Source: an uncultured Roseibium sp.
GTDB lineage: Bacteria > Pseudomonadota > Alphaproteobacteria > Rhizobiales > Stappiaceae
Direction: 5' to 3'
NCBI RefSeq assembly: GCF_963675985.1
Contig: NZ_OY780958.1
Span: 2,294,001 to 2,358,000, forward strand
Length of the DNA stretch: 64,000 nucleotides
The notes beneath the pieces are model-generated. The model saw nothing but the letters and a program-made list of their open reading frames with translations. It was not told where the DNA came from and did no database searches. Both the position numbers and the translations under genes were made by a program. Below, piece by piece: positions 36,755 through 45,418 of the stretch (positions are counted from its first letter, which is position 1; every line of letters starts with the position of its first letter).

Positions 36755-37495
36755 ATGACGCAGGAATTCGAAGGCCGGGTCGCGGTCGTCACCGGGGCTT
36801 CGCGCGGAATCGGCTATCAGCTAGCCAAAGCGCTCGGCGCACGCGGGGCGCATGTGATTGCGATCGCGCGCACCGTCGGCGGTCTGGAGGACCTCGACGA
36901 CGAGATCAAGTCGGCAGGCGGTCAGGCGACCCTGGTTCCGGTCGATATCACGGATTTCGATGCACTCGACCGACTGGGGGCGGCGATCTTTGAGCGCTGG
37001 AAGAAGCTCGACATCCTGGTCGGCAATGCCGGCAGTTTCAGCCTGCTGTCGCCGGTGGGACACATCGCCATCAAGGACTTCGACACTATGATGGCGACCA
37101 ACGTCACCGCCAATTGGCGGCTGATACGATCGCTCGATCCGCTGCTGCGCCAGTCGGACGCCGGACGGGCGCTGTTCCTGACAGATTCCCACGCCCACAG
37201 CTGCACGGCCTTCTGGGGCCAGCAGGCGGTCTCCAAGGCCGCTCTGGAAGCCTTGGTGCGCACCTATGCCAATGAAAGCCTGAAGACCAACCTGAAGATC
37301 AACCTGGCCGATCCCGGCCCCGTGCGGACCGGCCTCAGGTCCAAGGCGATGCCGGGCGAAGACCCGGACAAATTGCCGAAGCCGGAAGAGGTCGCGCCCG
37401 CGCTGCTGAAACTGCTCAGCACCGGTGTGACTGAAACCGGCAAGCTCTACCATCACCCCAGCGGCGAGATGCGGGGCTTTCCGACGGCGGTTTAG
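36755..37495 (+). CDS. SDR-family protein with degenerate active site
   Basis: A 246-residue short-chain dehydrogenase fold. The cofactor motif TGASRGIGYQLA (about 14-25) and NAG-type segment GNAGSFSLL are kept. Where family members have the catalytic YxxxK, this protein reads FWGQQAVSKAAL: Tyr is replaced by Gln, and aligning the preceding segment suggests the catalytic Ser is also changed (LTDSHAHSC). It may bind NAD(P) but is unlikely to use the classical mechanism. Position 13 bp after purF suggests co-transcription. GC and codon use match the neighbours. Confidence 0.88.
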   Translation: MTQEFEGRVAVVTGASRGIGYQLAKALGARGAHVIAIARTVGGLEDLDDEIKSAGGQATLVPVDITDFDALDRLGAAIFERWKKLDILVGNAGSFSLLSPVGHIAIKDFDTMMATNVTANWRLIRSLDPLLRQSDAGRALFLTDSHAHSCTAFWGQQAVSKAALEALVRTYANESLKTNLKINLADPGPVRTGLRSKAMPGEDPDKLPKPEEVAPALLKLLSTGVTETGKLYHHPSGEMRGFPTAV

Positions 37496-37570
37496 TCTGT
37501 CAGGGATCCCTGCCGCATCCGATTTCGTCATCAACTTCGATGTGTGACTTTATGGCGGTCATGCCGCTTG

Positions 37571-37736
37571 TTCCCCTCTCCCCCCTTGAGGGGGAGATGT
37601 CCGCGACCGCGGACAGAGGGGGGGGGTCAACATCTCCACGAACAATGGCGCTGACGTCTGAAACCACTGCTGTTACCCCCCTCTGTCACCTCCGGTGACA
37701 TCTCCCCCTCAAGGGGGGAGACTGGAGCAAGGGGAA
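37571..37736. repeat. Nested palindromic intergenic repeat (RIME/BIME-like)
   Basis: Two arms (37571-37629 and about 37673-37736) are inverted copies built on CCCCCTTGAGGGGGAGATGTC ... GACAGAGGGGG blocks, separated by about 43 bp. Each arm holds its own small hairpin: TGTCCGC/GCGGACA on the left (37598-37615) and TGTCACC/GGTGACA on the right (37684-37700). The whole can fold as a cruciform or long RNA stem. Similar CCCCTTGAGGGG-type palindromes are common intergenic repeats in Rhizobiales genomes. No transposase is present. Confidence 0.8.
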
Positions 37737-37780
37737 CCGCCGCGCCCTATGATCCGTGGTCGTTCAGCGCTACCCCCTTT

Positions 37781-38572
37781 TCACTTCCTCGGAGCGAAGG
37801 CCTCGGCGGCGATCCCGTTCAGGTCGTCATAGACACCGGGTGCGCCGACGACGATCCGGGCACCGTTATCGAGCGCTTCGTCGACGTCGAAGGGGGCAAC
37901 GCCGTTGCCGGCCTCTTTCGCGATCAGGAGGCCTGCCAGGCAGTCCCAGGCGTTCATATGCGCTTCCAGATAGCCGATCAGCCGCCCGGAGGCGGCATAG
38001 GCGAGCATCAGGCCGCCGGAGGCATTGCGGAAGAACACGCCGCCCTTGTCGATCAGGGCGCTGATGCTGTTGATGGCATCGCTTGCCGCCGTGCGTCCGT
38101 TGAAGCCGACGCCGACGGAGCCCACCGAGAGACTTGTCGTTGCCGATGCGGCGATCGGACGATCGTTGACGAAGGCGCCGCCGCCAAGCGATGCCTTGAA
38201 GGTTTCGCCGGAACAGGGATCATGGATGACGCCGACCACGGTTTTGCCGTCGTGAACGCAGGCGATGATCACGCACCACTGGGGAATGGACGTCACGAAA
38301 TTGGCGGTGCCGTCGATCGGATCGATGATCCAGGTGTAGCCGGAGGTGCCGTGGATCCGGCCATGTTCCTCACCCAGAATACCGTCTTGCGGGTAGGCCT
38401 TGGCGATTTCGTCGCGCACCAGGGTTTCCACGTCCCGATCCGCTTCCGACACCATGTCCTGATGGCCCTTGGCCGTAATGGTGAGCGTGTCGAGGCGACG
38501 GAAATAATCCAGGGCAAGAAGACCGGCTTTTTCGGCAAGCGCACAGGCAAAATCAAGACGTTCTGAAACCAT
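37781..38572 (-). CDS. Inositol monophosphatase family protein
   Basis: A 263-residue IMPase/FBPase-fold phosphatase with the metal-binding motifs ILGEEHG, DPIDGTANFV and the C-terminal AWDCLAGLLIAKEAG. Members hydrolyse inositol-1-phosphate, PAP, histidinol phosphate or related esters with Mg2+; the substrate is not decidable here. The frame is open 12 codons upstream, but ATG 38572 begins the conserved part and has an AGAGA site. It lies downstream of der on the same strand, separated by a hairpin. Confidence 0.9.
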   Translation of the reverse strand: MVSERLDFACALAEKAGLLALDYFRRLDTLTITAKGHQDMVSEADRDVETLVRDEIAKAYPQDGILGEEHGRIHGTSGYTWIIDPIDGTANFVTSIPQWCVIIACVHDGKTVVGVIHDPCSGETFKASLGGGAFVNDRPIAASATTSLSVGSVGVGFNGRTAASDAINSISALIDKGGVFFRNASGGLMLAYAASGRLIGYLEAHMNAWDCLAGLLIAKEAGNGVAPFDVDEALDNGARIVVGAPGVYDDLNGIAAEAFAPRK

Positions 38573-38603
38573 CAAATGTCTCTTTCGAAAGGAGAAAGGC
38601 GAG

Positions 38604-38627
38604 AGCAATCCCGGAACCGGGATTGCT
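38604..38627 (-). terminator. Hairpin after der
   Basis: A perfect 11-bp inverted repeat (38604-38614 with 38617-38627) lies 34 bp downstream of the der stop. It lacks a clean U-tract on the minus strand. It probably separates der from the phosphatase gene. Confidence 0.5.
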
Positions 38628-38661
38628 TCCCGTCTAAATGATTTTTACGACGGAAAATTGA

Positions 38662-40095
38662 CTACTGGATCTTGCGCTTTTTTTTCTTCGCCACGTAAGG
38701 ATTTTCGCCCTTGCGGTAGGAAAAGCGGATCGGCGTTCCCTGGATGTCAAATGTCTGACGGAGAGAATTCACCAGGTAACGGGTATAGCTCTCCGGCAAC
38801 TGTTCGGGACGCGAACAAAAGGCCACGAAATGCGGCGGGCGCGTTTTCGGCTGGGTCAGGTAGCGCAGGCGAATGCGGCGACCGGCAACGGCTGGAGGCG
38901 GATGGTTCGACACCACCTTGTCGAGCCAGCGGTTGAGCTTTGCGGTCGACACACGGGCGTTCCAGGCTTCGTAGGCATCGAAGACGCCTTCGACCAACCG
39001 GTCGATCCCCTGCCCCTGAATGCCGGACAATGTCACGATCTTGACGCCACGGATCTGGTTGAAATACCGCTCGTTGGCGTCGCGGATCTTTTTCCAGGCC
39101 GCTTCCCGGTCCTCGATCAAATCCCATTTGTTGATCGCGATCACCAGAGCACGGCCTTCGCGCGCGACCAGATCGATGATCTGCAGGTCCTGCTTTTCGA
39201 AGGACATGGTCGCGTCGAGCGTGATCACCACCACTTCGGCGAACTTGATGGCCCTGAGCGCATCGGCAACCGACAGCTTCTCAAGCTTTTCCTGAACACG
39301 CGCCTTGCGGCGGATACCGGCAGTATCGAACAGCTTGATGTGATGGTCGTGCCATTCCCAGTCGACGGAGATGGAATCGCGTGTGATACCGGCTTCCGGA
39401 CCGGTCAACATCCGGTCCTCGCCAAGCATCTTGTTGATCAGTGTCGACTTCCCGGCATTCGGCCGGCCGACGATGGCAACGCGCAAAGGGCGTTCCAGGG
39501 TGCCGACCGGATCTTCGTCCTCGACGATTTCGCCGTCCTCGTCGACATCGACGCTATGGACGGCTTCGTCCTCACGAGCGGCTTCCTCTTCCTCGTTGAT
39601 GCGATCCACATAGGGTTTGAGAGCATCGTAGAGGTCGGCCAGGCCTTCGCCATGTTCGGCGGAAATGGCGATCGGTTCGCCAAGCCCCAGGGAATAGGAT
39701 TCGTAAAGCCCGCTCTCCCCGGCCCGGCCTTCCGCCTTGTTGGCGAGCAGGATCACCGGTGTCGTCGTCTTGCGGGCCACTTCGGCGAAATGGGCGTCGA
39801 GCGGCGTGACGCCGGCACGGGCATCGATCACGAACAGCACCGCATCGGCGGAGGCGATGGCCTCTTCCGTCTGCCGGCGCATACGTCCTTCAAGACTGGC
39901 ACTGTCGGCGTCCTCAAGTCCTGCCGTATCGACGATCGTAAAGCGCAGATCGCCCAGCCGGGCCTCCCCCGGCCTGCGGTCGCGGGTCACGCCGGGCGTG
40001 TCGTCGACCAGCGCCAGGCGCTTGCCGACCAGGCGATTGAACAAAGTGGACTTGCCGACATTCGGCCGTCCGATAACGGCGACTGTTGCGCCCAC
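38662..40095 (-). CDS. der: GTPase Der (EngA)
   Basis: A 477-residue protein with two consecutive GTPase domains: G1 GRPNVGKSTL near residue 10 and GRPNAGKSTL near residue 213. Their G3/G4 motifs include DTAG, NKAE and NKWD. A KH-like C-terminal domain and a basic tail (KKKKRKIQ) complete it. An acidic Glu/Asp-rich linker joins the two G domains. Der is essential for late 50S ribosome assembly. It follows the bamB reading frame by about 70 bp in the common order yfgM-bamB-der. Confidence 0.97.
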   Translation of the reverse strand: MGATVAVIGRPNVGKSTLFNRLVGKRLALVDDTPGVTRDRRPGEARLGDLRFTIVDTAGLEDADSASLEGRMRRQTEEAIASADAVLFVIDARAGVTPLDAHFAEVARKTTTPVILLANKAEGRAGESGLYESYSLGLGEPIAISAEHGEGLADLYDALKPYVDRINEEEEAAREDEAVHSVDVDEDGEIVEDEDPVGTLERPLRVAIVGRPNAGKSTLINKMLGEDRMLTGPEAGITRDSISVDWEWHDHHIKLFDTAGIRRKARVQEKLEKLSVADALRAIKFAEVVVITLDATMSFEKQDLQIIDLVAREGRALVIAINKWDLIEDREAAWKKIRDANERYFNQIRGVKIVTLSGIQGQGIDRLVEGVFDAYEAWNARVSTAKLNRWLDKVVSNHPPPAVAGRRIRLRYLTQPKTRPPHFVAFCSRPEQLPESYTRYLVNSLRQTFDIQGTPIRFSYRKGENPYVAKKKKRKIQ

Positions 40096-40167
40096 GGGTG
40101 TTTCTCCTGGCTTGCCGCCGATGCTGACCAGATCACCGCCTCAACGAGGGGGCGACCTGGCAGCGCA

Positions 40168-41519
40168 TCAGTTGAATGCGGCGACGGACCTGTCGCCGTC
40201 CAAAACGATAACGCGTCCGCCGGCGACGATCGGGGTCACGTAGACCTTGGTGTTCACGTCCTTGGTCAGGATGATCTTGCCGGATGGCGCATCGACGGCG
40301 GCAAAACGACCGTCGCTCGAAAAGGCAATCAACGCCCCATTGGCAAGAATCGGACCGGCCCAGTTGCGGCGGCGCTTCTTCTTCTCCGGACGCGGCAGGA
40401 CCGTCGACCACAGCGTTTCGCCGGTCTTCCGGTCGAGAGCGACCATACGGTCTTCCAGGTCCACCAAGAACAATGCGTTGCCCGACACGACCGGTGTGTG
40501 AACGCTCCCCAGATCCGTGCCCCAGATCCGCGTCCCGGTCTTCAGGGAGGCGGCGACCGTCGGCCGGCAACACCGGTCGCGTAGACCGTATCGCCGGAAA
40601 TAACCGGGCTGGCCGACACATCCGCCAGACCGGACAGAGCCTGTGTCCGGAAGCCTCGGGTCACACCATCCGCCCATTGGGGCTCGCCGGTCTTGATATC
40701 AAGCGACATGATTTCGCCGGAAGAAAACGGCACAACGACCTGATTGCGGGCAATTGCGGGATCGGCCGCGGACAGAATGCCGCCGATTTCCTCAATGCCC
40801 TGATAACTCCAGGCCTGCGAACCGTCTTCCAGTTTCAGCGCGATCACCTCGTTGGACTGGGTCACGACGACAAGATGCCCCTGGCCAACGGCCGGCGCTC
40901 CACGTGCGGGCGTGCTCAGATCCGCCGTCCAGAGGACCTGACCGGAACCGGCATCCAGTGCCGCAACCTGCCGATAGGCGGTTGCCGCATAGACGCGACC
41001 ACCCGATACGGCAACACCGCCGCCTGGCGCAACGTCGCGCTCGCCTTCCGGCCTCAGGTTCTTGACCCACTGGCGCCCGCCATTGGTGGACAGTGCGACC
41101 ACATCGCCGTTGGGCTTGTAAATATAGATCCGTCCGCCCGCACTGACCGGTCTTGCGGAGGCACGCAGGGCATCCGTGGTCAAACCACCACCCGTCGCGC
41201 CGATATTCGTCTTCCAAGCCCGGGCTCCGGTTACAGAGATCGCCTGATTGCCCGGATCATTGGCAAGGCCGCCGCCCGCGGAGGGCCATTCCTGACCACC
41301 GGACGCAGGTCCAACTGTGGCCGGCCTGGCGGTGGCAACGGTTGCCGGATCCGCACCGTCAAACACGGGCTGGCGTTCGCCGGAAAGCTTCTTTTCCCTG
41401 CTGAACGGGTTGATCGATCCTGCGAAATCTGAAACGCCGCCACAGCCTGCGAGCAGGACGGACAGGGCCAGCACGCCGCAAAAGCCGCGCATTCCAGCAT
41501 CAATACGGAGTGACCTCAC
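40168..41519 (-). pseudogene. bamB: bamB, outer-membrane assembly lipoprotein, interrupted by a frameshift
   Basis: The gene reads as two overlapping frames. The 5' part (41519 down to 40542) carries a signal peptide with lipobox LLAGC and PQQ-type beta-propeller repeats, then ends in RRSPPP-stop. The 3' part, in another frame, continues with TVAASLKTGTRIW and further propeller blades to a stop at 40168. Inserting a single base between 40560 and 40561 (restoring VAGRTVAASLKTG) joins them into a normal ~450-residue BamB. BamB helps the BAM complex fold outer-membrane proteins. The GTG start at 41519 overlaps the upstream stop (GTGA). This may be a real mutation or a sequencing error. Confidence 0.85.
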
Positions 41520-42199
41520 TGTGCCGCCTCGCCTTTCTCGGAAGGTGCATCGCCATACTTGGCGCGAATAACATCGTTAAGCAGGCCGACCCGGCGCGAA
41601 ACGTCGGCCGGCGTCTCCTGGTCAGCATCCAGATCAGAGATCCAGCGGCGGGCGGTGTCGATGTCCCCGCTCTTCCAGGCGCTGAGTGCCAGGACTTCAC
41701 GCGCAGCGGCCCGGAAAGCACTGTCCGCTCCGGACAGTCCTTCCACCCGGTCCGCGATCGCGGAGTACTCTTGCGTATCGACGGCCAGAAAGGCAGCCCG
41801 GAGCGCGGCGATGTCACGAAGCGGTTCCGGCACCGCGCTGTCGCGGCTCAGCGCATCGAACGCGGCCACGGCCTCGGTGATGTTTCCGGCATTGCCCAGA
41901 TCGGTCGCCGACCGCATGCGCGCAAGCGCGGGGTACCCGCCCGTCGCATCATTCAGCGTCGCGAACATCTTTTCGGCTTCGTCATAGTTGCCGGCTTCCG
42001 ACAGGCTTACGGCCTCAAGAAAGGTATCGCCGGCCTGTTGCGCATTTTGTTCGTGCCAGTACAGCCAGCCGCGATAGCCTCCGGTGCCGACGACGATAAG
42101 GACAGCAACCCCGATGACCCAGGGACCGAAGCGATCCCAAAGCCGACGGTATTTCTCGTGGCGGATGTCTTCATCGACTTCGCGAAAAATGTCGGACAT
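41516..42199 (-). CDS. YfgM-like TPR membrane protein
   Basis: A 227-residue protein with a short cytoplasmic N-terminus (MSDIFREVDEDIRHEKYRRL), one membrane helix (about 26-46, WVIGVAVLIVVGTGGYRGWL), then a periplasmic helical domain with tetratricopeptide-like repeats. This matches the YfgM/DUF2133 family, which in E. coli associates with SecYEG and periplasmic chaperones. Its stop overlaps the bamB start by 4 bp, indicating translational coupling and a shared role in envelope protein traffic. Confidence 0.87.
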   Translation of the reverse strand: MSDIFREVDEDIRHEKYRRLWDRFGPWVIGVAVLIVVGTGGYRGWLYWHEQNAQQAGDTFLEAVSLSEAGNYDEAEKMFATLNDATGGYPALARMRSATDLGNAGNITEAVAAFDALSRDSAVPEPLRDIAALRAAFLAVDTQEYSAIADRVEGLSGADSAFRAAAREVLALSAWKSGDIDTARRWISDLDADQETPADVSRRVGLLNDVIRAKYGDAPSEKGEAAQ

Positions 42200-42379
42200 G
42201 CGTGTCTTATTCCTGCGCTTGCTGCAACCATCTCACCCTGACGGGCGCGCGTCACACTATCTTTTTCATTCCGTACGGGCAAACCGGTACAGCGTTTCTT
42301 TTTAACGGTTTAATGGCGCAAGTGAGGCAAAGAAGGCCTGCTCCGCCGGAAAATGACCAAACCGTCGAATTTCCCGTGA

Positions 42380-42961
42380 TTATGTCAATGGAACGCCGAT
42401 GACAAGCTCATGGCCTTTCCAAACAAACAGCCCGTAGACGACCAGCCCCGCCACGATGGCGAAAATATCCGCCCCACGGCCCTTCCCGGCTATCTCCACG
42501 GAGAATGGGACACCAGGATCCCCGCGCCGTTTGACCGAAATCCGGTCGGCGACCGCCCAGACCAGAAAGCCACCGAAAAGCAGCAACGACGCCAGATCAC
42601 CATTGGACAGGAGGTGGGCAAAGGCCCACAGCTTTACCGCAACCAGCATCGGATGACGGGTAATCTCCCGGATCCGGCCGGGAACATAGGTCGCGATCAG
42701 AAGTACGAATACGGGAAGCATGAGCAGCATGGTCACATGGCGGGTCCATGTGGGCGGGTCATAGATAACGGGACTGCCATCCATCCGCGCCTGCCCGTAG
42801 CCGATGACGATCAGCACCAGCCCGACAGCAGAGACAACGGAGAATAGCCCGCGATAGGGCAAGCCCCCCAAACGGGCCACCAGGGTGTTTCGGACGCCTG
42901 AAAAGATCGGCAGGGCATGCGCCCCCAAAAAGACAAGCAATCCGAGAACAAGCAATGACAT
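42380..42961 (-). CDS. NnrU family membrane protein
   Basis: A 193-residue polytopic protein with about six hydrophobic helices. It has the NnrU family core FLGAHALPIF near the N-terminus and the histidine-bearing segment RHPMLVAVKLWAFAHLL. NnrU is linked to nitric-oxide and nitrite metabolism in denitrifiers, and a distant homologue isomerises a carotenoid precursor with a haem cofactor; the role here is unknown and no denitrification genes are nearby. ATG 42961 is the family start; the frame runs 22 codons further upstream. Confidence 0.87.
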   Translation of the reverse strand: MSLLVLGLLVFLGAHALPIFSGVRNTLVARLGGLPYRGLFSVVSAVGLVLIVIGYGQARMDGSPVIYDPPTWTRHVTMLLMLPVFVLLIATYVPGRIREITRHPMLVAVKLWAFAHLLSNGDLASLLLFGGFLVWAVADRISVKRRGDPGVPFSVEIAGKGRGADIFAIVAGLVVYGLFVWKGHELVIGVPLT

Positions 42962-43278
42962 GCCTTTACCTCTCCCGTGTTCTTCTGAAATTTCCGGAAC
43001 CGGTCGATACCGGGTATCATTCAGCACTCAGGTCCGTGGAAAATTCCGGGCAAATACTCCCGAGCGATTTCAATGACCGCAATACATCATCAAGCATGCA
43101 CTCGCAACATATCGCGTGCAATACATCTGCGCTTACGTCCATATATTCGTCGGTTTTTTGTCTTTAATAATACTTAGCTCTGCTACGGTTTCCTAGGTTT
43201 CAATGTTCCGAAAATTCCAAAAACCCTTTTTTCAGGAATTCAGGCGATAGTATCCAACCTTAAAAACCGGGACAGGTA
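42962..43278. other. Intergenic region between NnrU-like and PilZ genes
   Basis: These 317 bases contain no convincing gene. The right half is AT-rich and has poly-T and poly-A runs, as expected of divergent promoters. No operator or terminator was recognised. Confidence 0.5.
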
Positions 43279-43548
43279 ATGAATCAGGACAAGCGAGCAG
43301 ATACACGCATGCGAACCTTGAAGGCGGGGCGGATTGTCTACGATCGCCTTTCGCGCGTGTTCGACTGCACCATCCGCAACGCGAGCGAAGCCGGGGCTTT
43401 GCTGCTCGTGCCGAGCACCACGGGCATTCCATCGGAATTCCTGCTTTATATGGATTCGGATCACAAAAGACGGCCGGCCGAAGTGGTCTGGCGCCAGGAT
43501 GACCGGATCGGCATCCGTTTTACCGGTCCGGCTGAGGACATCGTATAA
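43279..43548 (+). CDS. PilZ domain protein, putative c-di-GMP receptor
   Basis: An 89-residue single PilZ domain. It retains both ligand motifs: the RxxxR segment (RADTR, about residues 6-10) and the N/DxSxxG motif (NASEAG, about 34-39). Proteins with both motifs usually bind cyclic di-GMP and relay it to motility or exopolysaccharide machinery. No partner domain is fused and no cyclase or flagellar gene is adjacent. It converges with the GT87 gene on the other strand. Confidence 0.85.
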   Translation: MNQDKRADTRMRTLKAGRIVYDRLSRVFDCTIRNASEAGALLLVPSTTGIPSEFLLYMDSDHKRRPAEVVWRQDDRIGIRFTGPAEDIV

Positions 43549-43618
43549 CGCAAACGGTCATTGAGATCCGGTCCGCCAGGCGAACGATCGGGCTTTGCAT
43601 CTTCAGAAACCGGAATTT

Positions 43619-44800
43619 TCAGCCTGCACGCGCAGGTGCCTTCCTGTCCTGCCGGGCAACGAGCACGATTGCCAGCGCCAGGGCTGAGCAGATTGTTGCG
43701 TAGACAAATACCGAATACGCGGTGGCATAGGCGGGATAGATGTTGAAAAACAACATCGCCAGAGCCGGCTGCATCCAGACCAGGCCGGCGATGGCCTGCA
43801 TCGACACCGGCCAGCGCGGCACCGCCAGCAGCATGAACAGCAATCCGGCGCAGACCAGCGACCAACTGTAATACAGGAACGAGGAGGCCACAGCCGCGGA
43901 GGCCAGGAGCATCACGCCGATCCGGGCTTCCCGGCTCCAGCGCCTGGGCAGAAACAGGACCAGCCCGGCGCTTGCCACCATGGCGATCACCTGAACCGCG
44001 CTACGCAGACCGTCCGTCCCGCCTAGCTTGCCGATCGTTGCCTGAAGGCTCAGGCTGCCGGGGGTGACGCCAAGCGCGTATTTCTTGAAGTCCGGATCGG
44101 AGAAGATCCCGAAAAAGGCCGGCCAGCTGTCCCAACCGAAGGCCAGAACCGATACGGCCACCAGAAAGACCGTCCCGATCGCCGCCACCGCAAAACACCG
44201 ATAGGCCCCGGAATTCAGCAGGAAAAACGGAACCAGCCAGCCGTATTGCGGCTTGATGGTCGCGACTGCCAGGGCCAGACCTGCAAGAACCGGCCTGCGC
44301 TCCGCGTATTGGAGCGCGAAGACGATGAGGGCCACCATCACGACAGATATGTTCATCCGCAACAACGTGTAGTGCAGGCCCGCGGACAAAGCGAAGAGGA
44401 TCACCATTTCCATCGGCTGGCGGGCGAACAGGGGGATCAGCAGAAGGGACGCAAGGATCAGCACTCCGGTCGCCGCCTTCACCTCCCCATAACTGAAGGA
44501 GGCCATCGGATAGGAAAACAGCAGGAAATGCGGCGGATTGACGAAGATCAGGTGATGCTGGGCTTCCGACAGCCCGGGACGAAACACAGCCGGATCATAG
44601 GCTTCGACCGCCCGGCCTTCCTGGGCAAGCTCAGACGCGCGGTAGAAGGCGTCCAGGTCTTCCCGCTCCGACTGGGTGACGGACTGCGGAAACGTCCAGA
44701 GCTGATCCAACTGCTTTGCTACGAAATAGATGTTGCAGAAGGCGGCAAGGATAACCGCGCACAGGAAGAGAGGACCGCCAAGAGACGCCCGGCGTGACAA
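43619..44800 (-). CDS. DUF2029/GT87 family membrane glycosyltransferase
   Basis: A 393-residue multi-pass protein with about ten hydrophobic helices and the periplasmic loop segments FYRASELAQEGRAVEAYDP and IFVNPPHFLLFSYP typical of GT87 enzymes, which use polyprenyl-phosphate sugars. The sugar and acceptor are unknown. I chose TTG 44800, with AAGGA 9 nt upstream; a longer version from TTG 44878 is possible. It lies beside a PilZ gene, but on the opposite strand. Confidence 0.82.
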   Translation of the reverse strand: MSRRASLGGPLFLCAVILAAFCNIYFVAKQLDQLWTFPQSVTQSEREDLDAFYRASELAQEGRAVEAYDPAVFRPGLSEAQHHLIFVNPPHFLLFSYPMASFSYGEVKAATGVLILASLLLIPLFARQPMEMVILFALSAGLHYTLLRMNISVVMVALIVFALQYAERRPVLAGLALAVATIKPQYGWLVPFFLLNSGAYRCFAVAAIGTVFLVAVSVLAFGWDSWPAFFGIFSDPDFKKYALGVTPGSLSLQATIGKLGGTDGLRSAVQVIAMVASAGLVLFLPRRWSREARIGVMLLASAAVASSFLYYSWSLVCAGLLFMLLAVPRWPVSMQAIAGLVWMQPALAMLFFNIYPAYATAYSVFVYATICSALALAIVLVARQDRKAPARAG

Positions 44801-44986
44801 AGGGCCAATTCCTTGGGGTACCTGCGGCTGACGCGCTGCGGCGGTAAGCTGATCCTGGTGCAAGTGATTGCCACGCAATTGGAAAACAATGCGGCATTTA
44901 TTTCAGATAATAATTTCGAAACTCTAAAAAGCGCACAAGAAGGGCGGCAAGCCGCACCTGCATGCGCCGCTTACGGCCTGTTTCCA

Positions 44987-45418
44987 CTATGCGTTTGCGG
45001 TGCAATCCTTACAGGTGCCGCGAAGCTCAATCGTGGTTCTCGTCGGCACAAAGCCCGTACTGTCGGCCCATGCCTGGAGACAGTCGACCGCCTTTTCCGG
45101 GGTGAATTCACTGACGCCACCGCATGTCTCGCAAATGGCGAAGGCGGCGGTCTCATTCTTCCCGCAACCCGGATGACTGCAGGCCACAAACGCGTTGAGG
45201 CTTTCTAGGCGGTGAACGATCCCGAACTCGACCAGCTTGTCCAGTGCCCGGTAGACCTGAAGCGGTGCCTTGAACCCTTCCGAACGCAAGGCATCCAGGA
45301 TCGCATAGGCTGTCATCGGCCCTGCCTCAGTGGACAGGGTATCGAATACAAGCCCCTGATTGCGCGTCAGTTTGGGAAGATCGTGCGCGGTATGCGAACC
45401 GACATGCGTGCTGCTCAT
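44987..45418 (-). CDS. zur: Zinc uptake regulator Zur (Fur family)
   Basis: A 143-residue Fur-family repressor. An N-terminal winged helix (about 15-75, LTRNQGLVFDTLSTE ... VYRALDKLVEFGIVHR) precedes a metal-binding domain with Cys pairs in CSHPGCGKNET, CETCGG and GTCKDC. Zn-loaded Zur represses zinc uptake genes. It is the last gene of znuC-znuB-zur and its ATG overlaps the znuB stop by 4 bp, so it is autoregulated through the operator at 47138-47150. The Cys content and context favour Zur over Fur. Confidence 0.93.
   Translation of the reverse strand: MSSTHVGSHTAHDLPKLTRNQGLVFDTLSTEAGPMTAYAILDALRSEGFKAPLQVYRALDKLVEFGIVHRLESLNAFVACSHPGCGKNETAAFAICETCGGVSEFTPEKAVDCLQAWADSTGFVPTRTTIELRGTCKDCTANA

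Noticed and set aside
35254..36792. 512-codon open frame on the minus strand across purF
   Set aside because: It mirrors the purF codons, has no domain features and purF itself is unambiguous.
38830..40584. 584-codon open frame on the plus strand across der and the end of bamB
   Set aside because: It is antisense to der, whose GTPase motifs are complete. The frame shows low-complexity antisense composition only.
40168..41519. Treating the two bamB frames as two separate genes
   Set aside because: The second frame has no plausible start or signal peptide and continues the beta-propeller exactly where the first breaks off.
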